From: Carnobacterium_A antarcticum
GTDB taxonomy: Bacteria > Bacillota > Bacilli > Lactobacillales > Carnobacteriaceae
Length of the DNA stretch: 64,000 bases
NCBI RefSeq assembly: GCF_042658365.1
Contig: NZ_JBHSQC010000015.1
Direction: 5' to 3' (one strand)
The number at the start of each line of letters is the position of its first letter. Position 1 is the stretch's first letter. Shown one piece after another: positions 8,569-16,045 of the stretch. The position numbers and the translations under genes are program-made. The notes under the pieces were generated by a model, which saw only the letters and a program-made list of their open reading frames with translations, was not told where the DNA came from and ran no database searches.

Positions 8569-8862
8569 ATGGCACTACTCAATGAAGTGGCAGATAAGTA
8601 TTTTGAAAAATTAGATATATTTACAGTAGCAATTACACGTGCCCATGGTAAGAACCACCCTGAAGCGTTTGAAGTACGAGAATTGTTCAGTGAAATAAAG
8701 GAGAAAATACAAATAGCCGGTTCAACTAAACCCAATTTAGATGCGGAACTCACTCAATTGCGTGAAGTTACAAACAATTACACCATCCCTGGTGATGTTT
8801 GCGGAACGTATGCTGCGGTATACAACATGCTTTCTGAAACAGATCAAGCGTACCAAGCTTGA
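8569..8862 (+). CDS. Conserved small protein of the metal/FNR cluster, function unknown
   Basis: This is a 97-residue soluble, mostly helical and acidic protein that I do not recognise with certainty. It contains AHGKNHPEAFEVREL near residue 26, with two His that could bind metal, and a single Cys in GDVCGTY near residue 83. There is no signal peptide or membrane segment. It starts 31 bases after the HMA gene with a good ribosome site (AGAAGGA) and is followed by a strong terminator, so it is co-transcribed with the HMA protein. From its context it may take part in metal or iron-sulfur handling under low oxygen. That role is inference only. Confidence 0.6.
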   Translation: MALLNEVADKYFEKLDIFTVAITRAHGKNHPEAFEVRELFSEIKEKIQIAGSTKPNLDAELTQLREVTNNYTIPGDVCGTYAAVYNMLSETDQAYQA

Positions 8863-8883
8863 TGTATCTTTAAAAAAATGTAC

Positions 8884-8921
8884 GCCCAGAAAGAAACTAA
8901 CTATTCTTTCTGGGCTTTTTT
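8884..8921 (+). terminator. Terminator after the HMA two-gene unit
   Basis: Perfect stem GCCCAGAAAG / CTTTCTGGGC followed by six T. It separates this unit from the ATPase gene, which has its own promoter. Confidence 0.9.
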
Positions 8922-8961
8922 CTTAATTAACTCCAATGAAATAAATAGAAATTCTCCAAAC

Positions 8962-9003
8962 TTGATGGCCGTCAAGTTATATATTTTGAAATTGTCCTAT
9001 ACT
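8962..9003 (+). promoter_or_regulatory. FNR-type box and promoter of the P1B ATPase gene
   Basis: TTGATGGCCGTCAA at 8962-8975, flanked by AAC and GTT, has the same form as the box at 8192. The -10 hexamer TATACT at 8998 again begins 29.5 bases from the box centre. This is the third promoter of identical geometry. Confidence 0.7.
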
Positions 9004-9040
9004 TTACTTAACAACAAAATACACATTGGAGGAAAAAATT

Positions 9041-10951
9041 ATGCAGCATTATATACTAAGTAAGAAAAACCAAATGACATTGATCAGCGGTGTGTTGATC
9101 GGACTAGGATTCTTTAGCCATTTTATTTTAGAAAACGTGAGGATCTCTGAATGGTCTTTGATCATCGCTTCTATTTTTGGAGTCGCTCCAATTGCTATCC
9201 AAGCGTATCAAGCAATAAAAGTAAAAGTTGTCAGCATTGATTTGCTAGTCACTATCGCTGTCATCGGAGCTTTTTTAATTCAAAATTACGAAGAAGCAGC
9301 TATTGTTACTTTCTTATTTTTATTTGGACATTTCTTGGAACAACGCACATTGAATCAAACCCGATCTGCTATCAAAGAATTAACTGAAATGGCACCAGAA
9401 AGTGCTTTAAGACAAATGGAAGATGGAGAATTTGAAGAAGTAGACGTGGAGGATGTAGACGAAGGAGAGGTCTTGCTCGTCAAAACCGGCGCAAAAGTCC
9501 CAGTAGATGGAACCATCATTTCAGGTGAAGGCCATATTAATGAAGCCAGTATCACAGGGGAATCAGTTCCAGCAAACAAAACAGTTGGTTCAGAAGTCTT
9601 TGCAGGCACCATTTTAGAAAATGGAACGATCCAAATTCGTGCTGATCGAGTGGGAGAAGACACGACGTTTGGAAAAATCATTGAATTGGTTGAAGAAGCA
9701 CAAGATTCTAAATCCGAAGCAGAACGGTTCATTGACCGCTTTGCCAAATACTACACGCCAATTGTCTTAGTACTTGCATTTGTTGTGTGGGTGTTCAGCC
9801 AAAACATCGAATTGGCGATTACCATTTTGGTGCTGGGCTGTCCAGGTGCATTGGTTATCGGAGTTCCCGTTTCGAATGTTGCCGGTATTGGAAATGGTGC
9901 CCGTAACGGGGTTCTGCTAAAAGGAAGCGAAGTTATTCATGACTTCAGCCGAGTGGATACGATCGTATTTGATAAAACAGGAACATTGACAGTAGGGAAC
10001 CCAACTGTAGCGGAAACAGAATTTTATGGGAAAGGTGGCACTGAAGTACTTGGTTATTTGGCAAGTGTGGAACGTGAATCCGATCACCCGCTTGCAAAAG
10101 CCGTCCTCCAACAAATTGGCGAAACGACTCTTTCTACCGTGGAAGGAACAGAAGTCGTCAAAGGCGGCGGTATTGTGGCAAACGTGAACGGACACCGGCT
10201 AGCTATTGGAAATGTTGCATTGATGGAAAAAGAACATGCCGTATTCAGTAAAAAAGCACAAAAAGACGTAGAACGCTTTGAAAAAAATGGCAACTCGTTG
10301 GTACTGACAGCGGTCGATGGCGAATTGAAGATTCTGATGGGCATTCGTGATCAAGTCCGCTTGGGAGTAAAAGAAGATCTGCAAGAGTTAAAAAAATTAG
10401 GTGTGAAAAACCTGGTTGTTCTTTCTGGCGATAATCAAGGAACGGTGGATGCCGTTGCTCGCGAACTAGGATTAACAGAAGCACATGGACACATGCTGCC
10501 GGAAGATAAATCGGCTCATATCGAGAAATTACAAAGAGCAGGCCAAATCGTTGCTTTTGTCGGAGATGGGGTTAACGACAGTCCTTCTCTAGCTTTAGCG
10601 GATATCGGAATTGCGATGGGAAATGGAACAGACGTTGCCATTGAAACGTCCGATGTGGTCTTGATGAACTCTGACTTCAGCCGTTTACCGCATGCGTTAG
10701 GTTTGGCAAAAGCCACTGCTCTAAATATGAAACAAAATATTATCATTGCAGTCGGTGTGGTCTTAGTCTTATTGGCCAGCGTCTTCTTTAGTGAATGGAT
10801 GAATATGTCTATCGGCATGCTGGTGCACGAAGGAAGCATCTTAGTTGTTATTTTCAATGGAATGAGACTATTGAACTATCGTTTACAAGGCAAAAGGATC
10901 CTCAAGAAAACGAAAACTAACTCAACATCAGAAGCAGCACATACTGCTTAA
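9041..10951 (+). CDS. Heavy-metal translocating P1B-type ATPase with CPG motif
   Basis: This 636-residue ion pump shows phosphatase loop GESVP, phosphorylation site DKTGTLT, nucleotide-domain SDHPLAKAV (the P1B His-Pro pair) and hinge GDGVNDSP. The membrane metal motif is GCPGALVIGVPVS, that is CPG instead of CPC or SPC. A late helix carries HEGSILVVIFN, like the HEG segment of Zn/Cd/Pb pumps. It has no N-terminal HMA domain, so the separate HMA protein upstream may supply metal. ATG at 9041 is preceded by GGAGGA; the TTG at 9026 lies before that site and is rejected. It probably exports Zn, Cd, Fe or another divalent ion; the metal is unknown. An FNR-type promoter precedes it. Confidence 0.85.
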   Translation: MQHYILSKKNQMTLISGVLIGLGFFSHFILENVRISEWSLIIASIFGVAPIAIQAYQAIKVKVVSIDLLVTIAVIGAFLIQNYEEAAIVTFLFLFGHFLEQRTLNQTRSAIKELTEMAPESALRQMEDGEFEEVDVEDVDEGEVLLVKTGAKVPVDGTIISGEGHINEASITGESVPANKTVGSEVFAGTILENGTIQIRADRVGEDTTFGKIIELVEEAQDSKSEAERFIDRFAKYYTPIVLVLAFVVWVFSQNIELAITILVLGCPGALVIGVPVSNVAGIGNGARNGVLLKGSEVIHDFSRVDTIVFDKTGTLTVGNPTVAETEFYGKGGTEVLGYLASVERESDHPLAKAVLQQIGETTLSTVEGTEVVKGGGIVANVNGHRLAIGNVALMEKEHAVFSKKAQKDVERFEKNGNSLVLTAVDGELKILMGIRDQVRLGVKEDLQELKKLGVKNLVVLSGDNQGTVDAVARELGLTEAHGHMLPEDKSAHIEKLQRAGQIVAFVGDGVNDSPSLALADIGIAMGNGTDVAIETSDVVLMNSDFSRLPHALGLAKATALNMKQNIIIAVGVVLVLLASVFFSEWMNMSIGMLVHEGSILVVIFNGMRLLNYRLQGKRILKKTKTNSTSEAAHTA

Positions 10952-10984
10952 TTTTTTTAAAAGAAAGCACTTGCCAAAGAGAAG

Positions 10985-11032
10985 GCTGCTAAAGGATCAG
11001 ATAGGATTATTTGACTCTTTAGCAGCTTTAAT
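10985..11032 (+). terminator. Terminator after the P1B ATPase gene
   Basis: Perfect stem GCTGCTAAAG / CTTTAGCAGC with a 22-base loop, followed by a short T-rich tail. Confidence 0.7.
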
Positions 11033-11067
11033 TATTGGAAGGTGTTTTTTTTGCTGTTTAGGACCCA

Positions 11068-11217
11068 AATAATGTGAACAAATTTGACATAATAAATGAA
11101 GCGATAGTGAAATTGGACGAACTATACCATAACGAAGAAGTACAAGAGTATATCGAGGAACAATTTGACGGTATAAAAGTTACTGTCCAAAAAGACATTT
11201 CTTATTTAGAAGAATAG
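11068..11217 (+). pseudogene. 3' remnant of a MetQ/NlpA-type lipoprotein gene
   Basis: The reading frame ending at TAG 11215-11217 encodes NNVN and, 13 codons later, KLDELYHNEEVQEYIEE, then QFDG and KDISYLEE. This matches the last 45 or so residues of the intact lipoprotein at 59281-60156 (GELYHDEEVQEYIEE, QFDG, KDISYLED). There is no start, signal peptide or body of the gene, so it is a decayed third copy. The rest of the gap up to 11482 holds no gene. Confidence 0.8.
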
Positions 11218-11482
11218 CAAAAATAGTGTGGGAAAAAGCGTTTAGACTTGGAACTTCTACCTCACAGATAATACCCCTAAGCAACTTCAGCTGTTTTGTA
11301 GGGTCCATTTTATTTTGTTAGAGGCTTTTTTTCTTGTGTTTTTTAGATAACTGTCTGATATGCGCCTATATTCACTCAGAGCATTTAAAGCCATAATTTG
11401 TAAAAAAATTATCTGCTGAATTGTATAAATATATCAGGTATTATATATACATAGAAGAACGATACCTGGGGAGGATAATCGG

Positions 11483-12031
11483 ATGAGAAACAAAGGAACT
11501 CAACAACTCGAAACAGGAAGATTACTCTTAAGAAGAATCACATTGAATGATGCAGAAGATATGTATCATAACTGGGCAAGTGATAAGGAAGTAACCAAAC
11601 ATTTAACTTGGAAACCGCATAAAAGTATCGAGGATACAAAAGCCACTATCTCAAGTTGGGAAAAAGAATTAGAACAAGAAGACTGCTACCGTTGGTGTAT
11701 AGAATTAAAAGGAAACCGGCAAGTCATCGGAACAATTGACGTGGTCGAGATAAATAGCGACATTGAATGCGCAATGATTGGATACTGCATGGCTAAACGT
11801 TACTGGGGTCAAGGGACTATGACAGAAGCATTCATTGCTGTTAAGGACTTTTTATTTGAAGAAGTTGGGATTAATAGAATAGAAGCCAGCCACCATACTG
11901 AAAATCCAGGTTCCGGAAAAGTTATGGAAAAGGTTGGCATGAGTTTTGAAGGAACCAAAAGAGAAGGAGCAAAAGATAATGAAGGAAATCTTTGCGATAT
12001 AGCAACTTACGCCATCCTTAAATCAGATTAG
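11483..12031 (+). CDS. GNAT family N-acetyltransferase (RimJ/RimL-like)
   Basis: This 182-residue protein begins with the usual LETGRLLLRRITLNDAEDM stretch of the RimJ/RimL branch. It carries the acetyl-CoA motif around residues 110-120 (YCMAKRYWGQGTMTEA, equivalent to R/Q-x-x-G-x-G/A) and the C-terminal NPGSGKVMEKVGMSFEG block. The start ATG follows GGGGAGG by 10 bases. Such enzymes acetylate protein N-termini, drugs or small amines; the substrate is not evident. The gene stands alone. A 16-base direct repeat (ATTATTGGAAGGTGTT) lies on both sides of it, at 11031 and 12073. Confidence 0.85.
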   Translation: MRNKGTQQLETGRLLLRRITLNDAEDMYHNWASDKEVTKHLTWKPHKSIEDTKATISSWEKELEQEDCYRWCIELKGNRQVIGTIDVVEINSDIECAMIGYCMAKRYWGQGTMTEAFIAVKDFLFEEVGINRIEASHHTENPGSGKVMEKVGMSFEGTKREGAKDNEGNLCDIATYAILKSD

Positions 12032-12138
12032 GAAATGGGAACTTTGGTGTAGAGTAAAAAGAATTACCTTTTATTATTGGAAGGTGTTGTTTAAAAAATT
12101 CCAGAACTATGTGGAAGTTTTAAAAAGGAGACTGGACT

Positions 12139-13122
12139 ATGCAAGACTATCAAGAATATACAAAAGAAGAGTTGATTCTGCAGATGACTTCTTTGACCAG
12201 ATTAAATAAAGAATTGTTGCAAACCATTCAAGAGTCAGAACGACTAGAATTTGGATGGACAGGAAATCTAGGGCAATGGTTTTGGGATTTTACTACCAAT
12301 GAAGTAACATTTAACCCTTTAAAAGCAGAAGCTATTGGGTATATGAAAGAAGATTTACCAGAGAAAGTTCCTTATCAATTTTTTACAGACAAAGTTCATC
12401 CCGATGATAAAGATGAAGTGATGCAGCAGATGACAAATCACCTGACTGGGAAAACGCCCGTTTGGGAAGTGAAGTACCGTATTCAAGCTAAAGATGGCTC
12501 ATGGAAAGTGTATCAGGATCGTGGAAAGGTAACGGAGCGAAACGAAAAAAATGAACCGCTTTTTCTTAAAGGAATAGTATTTGATATCACACAAGAAGAG
12601 CAGGAAAGAGAGCTATTGAAGGTTAAAAATAAAAACTTAACTAGTCGAATGAAGATAGATACGCTTACTTCTCTGCGCACACGATCGTCTATTATCGTAG
12701 AGTTGGTAAAACATGCGAACAGATCGAAAAAAGAGGACATCCCGTTATCAGTGATGGTTCTAAATGTCGATAATTACACTAAATATGAAGAAGATTTTGG
12801 AATAGTGTTAAGTGAAGAGATATTGAAAGTCGTAGGACAGGTGATAAAAGCTGCTACTGAAGACAAATATGTGGCTGGAAGATACAGAGATTCTGTGTTT
12901 TTAATCCTATTGGAAAATACGCAAATAGAAGAAGCGTTGATATTGGCTGAAACAATCAAGCAGACCGTTTTGGAAACTGTTTTTGATGTGCCTCACCATA
13001 TAACGATTAGTGGAGGAATTTCTACATTTCAATCAGAAGAAGCAATCAGCGAGTTGATTCAAAAGGTTGCTAAGAAATTAGTAGCCGCCCAAAAAAATGG
13101 TGGAAACCAGATTGTAATATAA
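12139..13122 (+). CDS. PAS domain protein with degenerate GGDEF domain
   Basis: This 327-residue protein has a short coiled lead, a PAS_3-type sensor domain (about 40-155; GQWFWDFTTNEVTFNP, then VHPDD and EVKYRIQAKDGSWKVY), a linker helix and a GGDEF-like domain (about 165-327). The signature position reads GRY-RDSVF-LILL where active cyclases have GRY-GGDEF-LILL, and the metal site is also altered. The domain is therefore probably catalytically dead and may act as a sensor or binding domain. There is no membrane segment. ATG at 12139 follows AAAAGGAG. It stands alone, with a terminator at 13165. No EAL or other cyclic-di-GMP gene is nearby. Confidence 0.8.
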   Translation: MQDYQEYTKEELILQMTSLTRLNKELLQTIQESERLEFGWTGNLGQWFWDFTTNEVTFNPLKAEAIGYMKEDLPEKVPYQFFTDKVHPDDKDEVMQQMTNHLTGKTPVWEVKYRIQAKDGSWKVYQDRGKVTERNEKNEPLFLKGIVFDITQEEQERELLKVKNKNLTSRMKIDTLTSLRTRSSIIVELVKHANRSKKEDIPLSVMVLNVDNYTKYEEDFGIVLSEEILKVVGQVIKAATEDKYVAGRYRDSVFLILLENTQIEEALILAETIKQTVLETVFDVPHHITISGGISTFQSEEAISELIQKVAKKLVAAQKNGGNQIVI

Positions 13123-13164
13123 AAATGCATCAAGAGGTTTGATAAAACGTAGCTAAAAAGAAAA

Positions 13165-13205
13165 AGTATCTAGAGAAGTCAATAAGGTTTCTCTGGATGC
13201 TTTTA
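13165..13205 (+). terminator. Terminator after the PAS/GGDEF gene
   Basis: Stem AGTATCTAGAGAA / TTCTCTGGATGCT with two G-T pairs, followed by TTTT. Confidence 0.7.
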
Positions 13206-13352
13206 TAATACAAAAAGAAACCTTCCTGATACAATGCAAATACAGATATTCCACTTACCAACACCAAAAAGAATAGAACTAGTTTTTTAGTGATTTTATT
13301 TTACCTTCCAATTCATAACGGGTATTCTGTATAAATTAATATCTTAAGAACA

Positions 13353-13697
13353 TTAACTCTGCTGAATCATTTCTTCTAGTTTATCTGTTAAACGGCACAT
13401 TTTTGGCCATGAGAGAGATACTTTCCCTTTTTCCCATTTTGGAATATCGTATTTGCTGGCATGGCTTAATCGAATTAAGTCTTCTTCGGATAAGTTGAGT
13501 TGTTCTTTCCACACCTTTACTTTTCTAAAGCGTTTTTTATAAACAATGCTGTAATAGAGACCAATAAAAGCAGGGACAAAAGTAATGATAAACCAAGGAT
13601 TTCTCCAATCAAAAAAGAAATTAAAAGAAAGACCAAATAAAAAACAAACAATCGTAACCAATAGGATGATAATACTATCTTTTTTTAATCGACTCAT
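13353..13697 (-). CDS. Small two-helix membrane protein with HTH-like tail
   Basis: This 114-residue protein has two hydrophobic helices (about 8-28 and 35-52, the second in PWFIITFVPAFIGLYYSIVY) followed by a basic linker KKRFRK. The cytoplasmic tail contains LNLSEEDLIRLSHASKYDI and PKWEKGK, which resembles the helix-turn-helix of XRE proteins. I do not recognise a named family. The ATG at 13697 follows AGAGGTG. A decayed copy of its middle part lies just upstream at 13790-13866 in the same orientation, so the gene was once duplicated. Role unknown; membrane-tethered regulation is a guess. Confidence 0.6.
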   Translation of the reverse strand: MSRLKKDSIIILLVTIVCFLFGLSFNFFFDWRNPWFIITFVPAFIGLYYSIVYKKRFRKVKVWKEQLNLSEEDLIRLSHASKYDIPKWEKGKVSLSWPKMCRLTDKLEEMIQQS

Positions 13698-13789
13698 TAT
13701 TACACCTCTTCTACATAAAAATTGTCCTTTATTTGATGGATTATTTGGTTCATTAGAAAAGCGATACAGTTTAAGTGTAACATTAATTA

Positions 13790-13866
13790 TTCTATAAACA
13801 ATGCTATAATATAGACCAATATAAGTAGGAATGAAAATAATGATAAACCAAGAATCTCTTCATTCA
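13790..13866 (-). pseudogene. Decayed partial copy of the adjacent small membrane protein gene
   Basis: Read on the minus strand it encodes WFIIIFIPTYIGLYYSIVYR, close to WFIITFVPAFIGLYYSIVYK of the gene at 13353-13697. Both flanks diverge and no start or stop frame survives, so it is a remnant of a tandem duplication. Confidence 0.75.
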
Positions 13867-13913
13867 AGGAATAAGATATTGTTCTTAAACTTATAATAAG
13901 AGGAGGAACGAGT

Positions 13914-15005
13914 ATGTTGATACAAGGAACAAAGAAATTGTTGGATCAATTAAAACTAAAACCAGCGGATTTAACGGTTTTGCCAGAGGAAGAAGCACTG
14001 TTTTGCTGGCATGCGAACTTAGTGATAATCAATCGACGAAAAGCAGTGATATTGATGCAAGATACTTCACGCTACATCGTGGTGTTATGGGGAATGAAAC
14101 AGAAAGAGTTTCAAAAAATCGATGATTGGATCATAGAAGCCATTAGGCAGACGATGCTTGCAGAACAAATAAAGCCAGAACTGGTTGAACGTTATCTAAA
14201 TGAAGCTGGGCCAGTCAGATTTGGAAAAACAAAGAATCGCTCACATGTAGCGCAGCTAAACTTGGCCATAAAGGAACTATCCTTTTGGGAGGAAGAGTTG
14301 AACCCAGAAACTATTATTCAAATAGATGCCGCCATTCGTTCCGGCAAGCGACTGGTGGGAGATGGATCAGGAAGTTACAGATATCCAAATGAATGGTTTT
14401 ATTCAGAATTTAAAAAACGATACGGGGAAGCGGTATTTAGTTGTCCTATGGCAGAACTAGAGGTTCAATTGCAGTTGGAAGGCAAACCAACCATTAGACA
14501 ACTGAGTGTGCCGTTATCCCGAACATTTGAAGAACTTCATGAGATTCTGCAAGCGTCATTTGGATGGCAGAATAGCCATCTCCATGAATTTAGTTTTACT
14601 GCACAAAATGGAAGGCCTCGAACCCGGTTAGTGATGGATGAAGAGGCATTTGAATATGCAATTGGTGCTGAAAAACTGATTCGAGATCATGAGGTCACAT
14701 TAGCCGACTATTTGACTGAGGGCTTATTGTTTCAGTATATTTATGATTTTGGAGATCATTGGGAACACAACATCTTAGTGAAGAAGATAAGCGCAGCTGG
14801 AGAATTCAATCATCCAATTTGTACAAAAATAGAAGGGACTACACCGCCAGAAGACGTAGGCGGACGTTATGGCTACGAGGACTTTCTGAGTATTATTGGA
14901 GATTCAGAAAATGAAGCATATGAAAACATGAGGAAGTGGGCAAAGATGCAAGGTTATAGCGAGCCGAACAGCAAACGAATCAATCATGATTTGAAAGGTC
15001 TCTAG
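13914..15005 (+). CDS. DUF6933-like N-terminus fused to pRiA4b ORF-3 family domain
   Basis: This 363-residue soluble protein has two parts. The first about 160 residues resemble the DUF6933 family (LLDQLKLKPADL, ALFCWHANLVIINRRKAVILMQD). Residues from about 180 form a plasmid pRiA4b ORF-3-like domain, recognised by TFEELHEILQASFGWQNSHLHEF, YIYDFGDHWEHNI and the end GGRYGYEDFL. The function of the family is unknown. The start ATG follows GAGGAACGAGT. It stands alone. A second, shorter ORF-3 family protein lies at 22023-22586. Confidence 0.8.
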   Translation: MLIQGTKKLLDQLKLKPADLTVLPEEEALFCWHANLVIINRRKAVILMQDTSRYIVVLWGMKQKEFQKIDDWIIEAIRQTMLAEQIKPELVERYLNEAGPVRFGKTKNRSHVAQLNLAIKELSFWEEELNPETIIQIDAAIRSGKRLVGDGSGSYRYPNEWFYSEFKKRYGEAVFSCPMAELEVQLQLEGKPTIRQLSVPLSRTFEELHEILQASFGWQNSHLHEFSFTAQNGRPRTRLVMDEEAFEYAIGAEKLIRDHEVTLADYLTEGLLFQYIYDFGDHWEHNILVKKISAAGEFNHPICTKIEGTTPPEDVGGRYGYEDFLSIIGDSENEAYENMRKWAKMQGYSEPNSKRINHDLKGL

Positions 15006-15120
15006 GAAAAGAAATAAAAAGCTTTAGACATAAGATCAACTAAAGGATTAGAGAATAAAAGGATATCTATCTAAAAAGTAATATAGCGTAGTTAAAAGCA
15101 AAACATGCGGCATAGATCAA

Positions 15121-15162
15121 AGCACCTCCTTAATTCTGATAAAACTAAGGAAGTGCTTTTTT
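15121..15162 (+). terminator. Terminator downstream of the ORF-3 family gene
   Basis: Stem AGCACCTCCTTA / TAAGGAAGTGCT with one mismatch, followed by six T. Confidence 0.75.
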
Positions 15163-15200
15163 ATGCAATCAGCTTGCTGAATTCTTTTTTTGAAAATAAT

Positions 15201-15259
15201 ACAAAAATCCCTTTGTGATAGACACAACCTTGAGCAGGTCTGTGTCTATCACAAAGGGA
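15201..15259 (-). terminator. Terminator with unusually long perfect stem
   Basis: The arms at 15208-15226 and 15241-15259 are 19-base perfect complements (CCCTTTGTGATAGACACA and its reverse), and the loop adds ACCT / AGGT. Read on the minus strand, the stem is followed by TTTTTG, 58 bases after the stop of the HEAT-repeat gene. Confidence 0.7.
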
Positions 15260-15317
15260 ACATATCAATGTTTTGGTACAGTCCATCCATTTGAACGGTT
15301 TTATTTAAGTTCAGGAT

Positions 15318-15764
15318 TTAGCGCAAATTTGCATATAGAGCAGTGATCCACAAATCGAAGTTTTCTTGTTCTTCGTATTGCATCACATCATACATTTCAG
15401 AGCTGACAACTTGGAATTGTTTTTTGAAGACAGGCAGATCAAATTCTTCCATCTGCGTGTCTCGTTTAACGCGGCTAAAAATCTTAGCAAAATCTTTACT
15501 GCTGTATCCGATATCTTTTCTTTTCAATACTAGAGGTACACCTTTTTTCGTGATGCCCATCGCTTGTGCGGCATTAAAAGCAGCTTCTTTAACGGCAAAA
15601 ACCCGGTCGCTTGATGCAAGTTTCGTTAGAATATATCTTGATTTTTGGCAATCGTACTTCGCCAATTCGTTAACGGCTGCGAGTCTGGTTTCCCAGCTGT
15701 CTTTTGTAGTCGCTTTGATTTTTAATTCTTCTATATTAGCGGGTTCTGCTTGAATGATTTTCAT
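15318..15764 (-). CDS. HEAT-repeat-like protein
   Basis: This 148-residue helical protein shows HEAT-like alternation in residues 10-75: DSWETRLAAVNELAKYD, YILTKLASSDRVFAVKEAA and FNAAQAMGITKKG. The second half (VLKRKDIGYSSKDFAKIF and onward) is a different helical region. I chose ATG at 15764, seven bases after GAGGCAG; a longer reading from 15803 would precede that site. Such proteins are generally protein-binding scaffolds and no enzyme function is visible. It is a single gene ended by the long-stem terminator at 15201. Confidence 0.6.
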   Translation of the reverse strand: MKIIQAEPANIEELKIKATTKDSWETRLAAVNELAKYDCQKSRYILTKLASSDRVFAVKEAAFNAAQAMGITKKGVPLVLKRKDIGYSSKDFAKIFSRVKRDTQMEEFDLPVFKKQFQVVSSEMYDVMQYEEQENFDLWITALYANLR

Positions 15765-15985
15765 GGTCACGCTGCCTCTTTCTGTTTCTAGTCTAACGTT
15801 CATACTATAGAGTTCGTTTTACTTTTACAAGGTTATTTTGATTAAATACACTATTTCTTCTGGTCGTATTTTTTAATTTCTTTAGATACTATAGTTCAAC
15901 GAATTAAATAACGGTTTTAGTTCCCGCAAAGTCAGGTTGAAGTTTTGACGCAAAAATAACAATGTGCTATGTTAGTGATATGAAA

Positions 15986-15999
15986 TGAAAGCGATTTCC
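15986..15999. promoter_or_regulatory. Candidate CcpA (cre) site
   Basis: TGAAAGCGATTTCC matches 13 of 14 positions of the cre consensus TGWAANCGNTNWCA. It lies 47 bases before the GTG start of the DUF218 lipoprotein gene. Confidence 0.5.
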
Positions 16000-16045
16000 G
16001 TTTCGGGGGAGTTGGATAAAATAATAAAAAAGGAAGGTGTTAACA

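Noticed and set aside
15208..15259. Long perfect hairpin as a mobile repeat (MITE or IS recognition hairpin).
   Set aside because: On the minus strand it is followed by a T-run just after a stop codon, so it serves as an ordinary though long terminator, and I saw no second copy.
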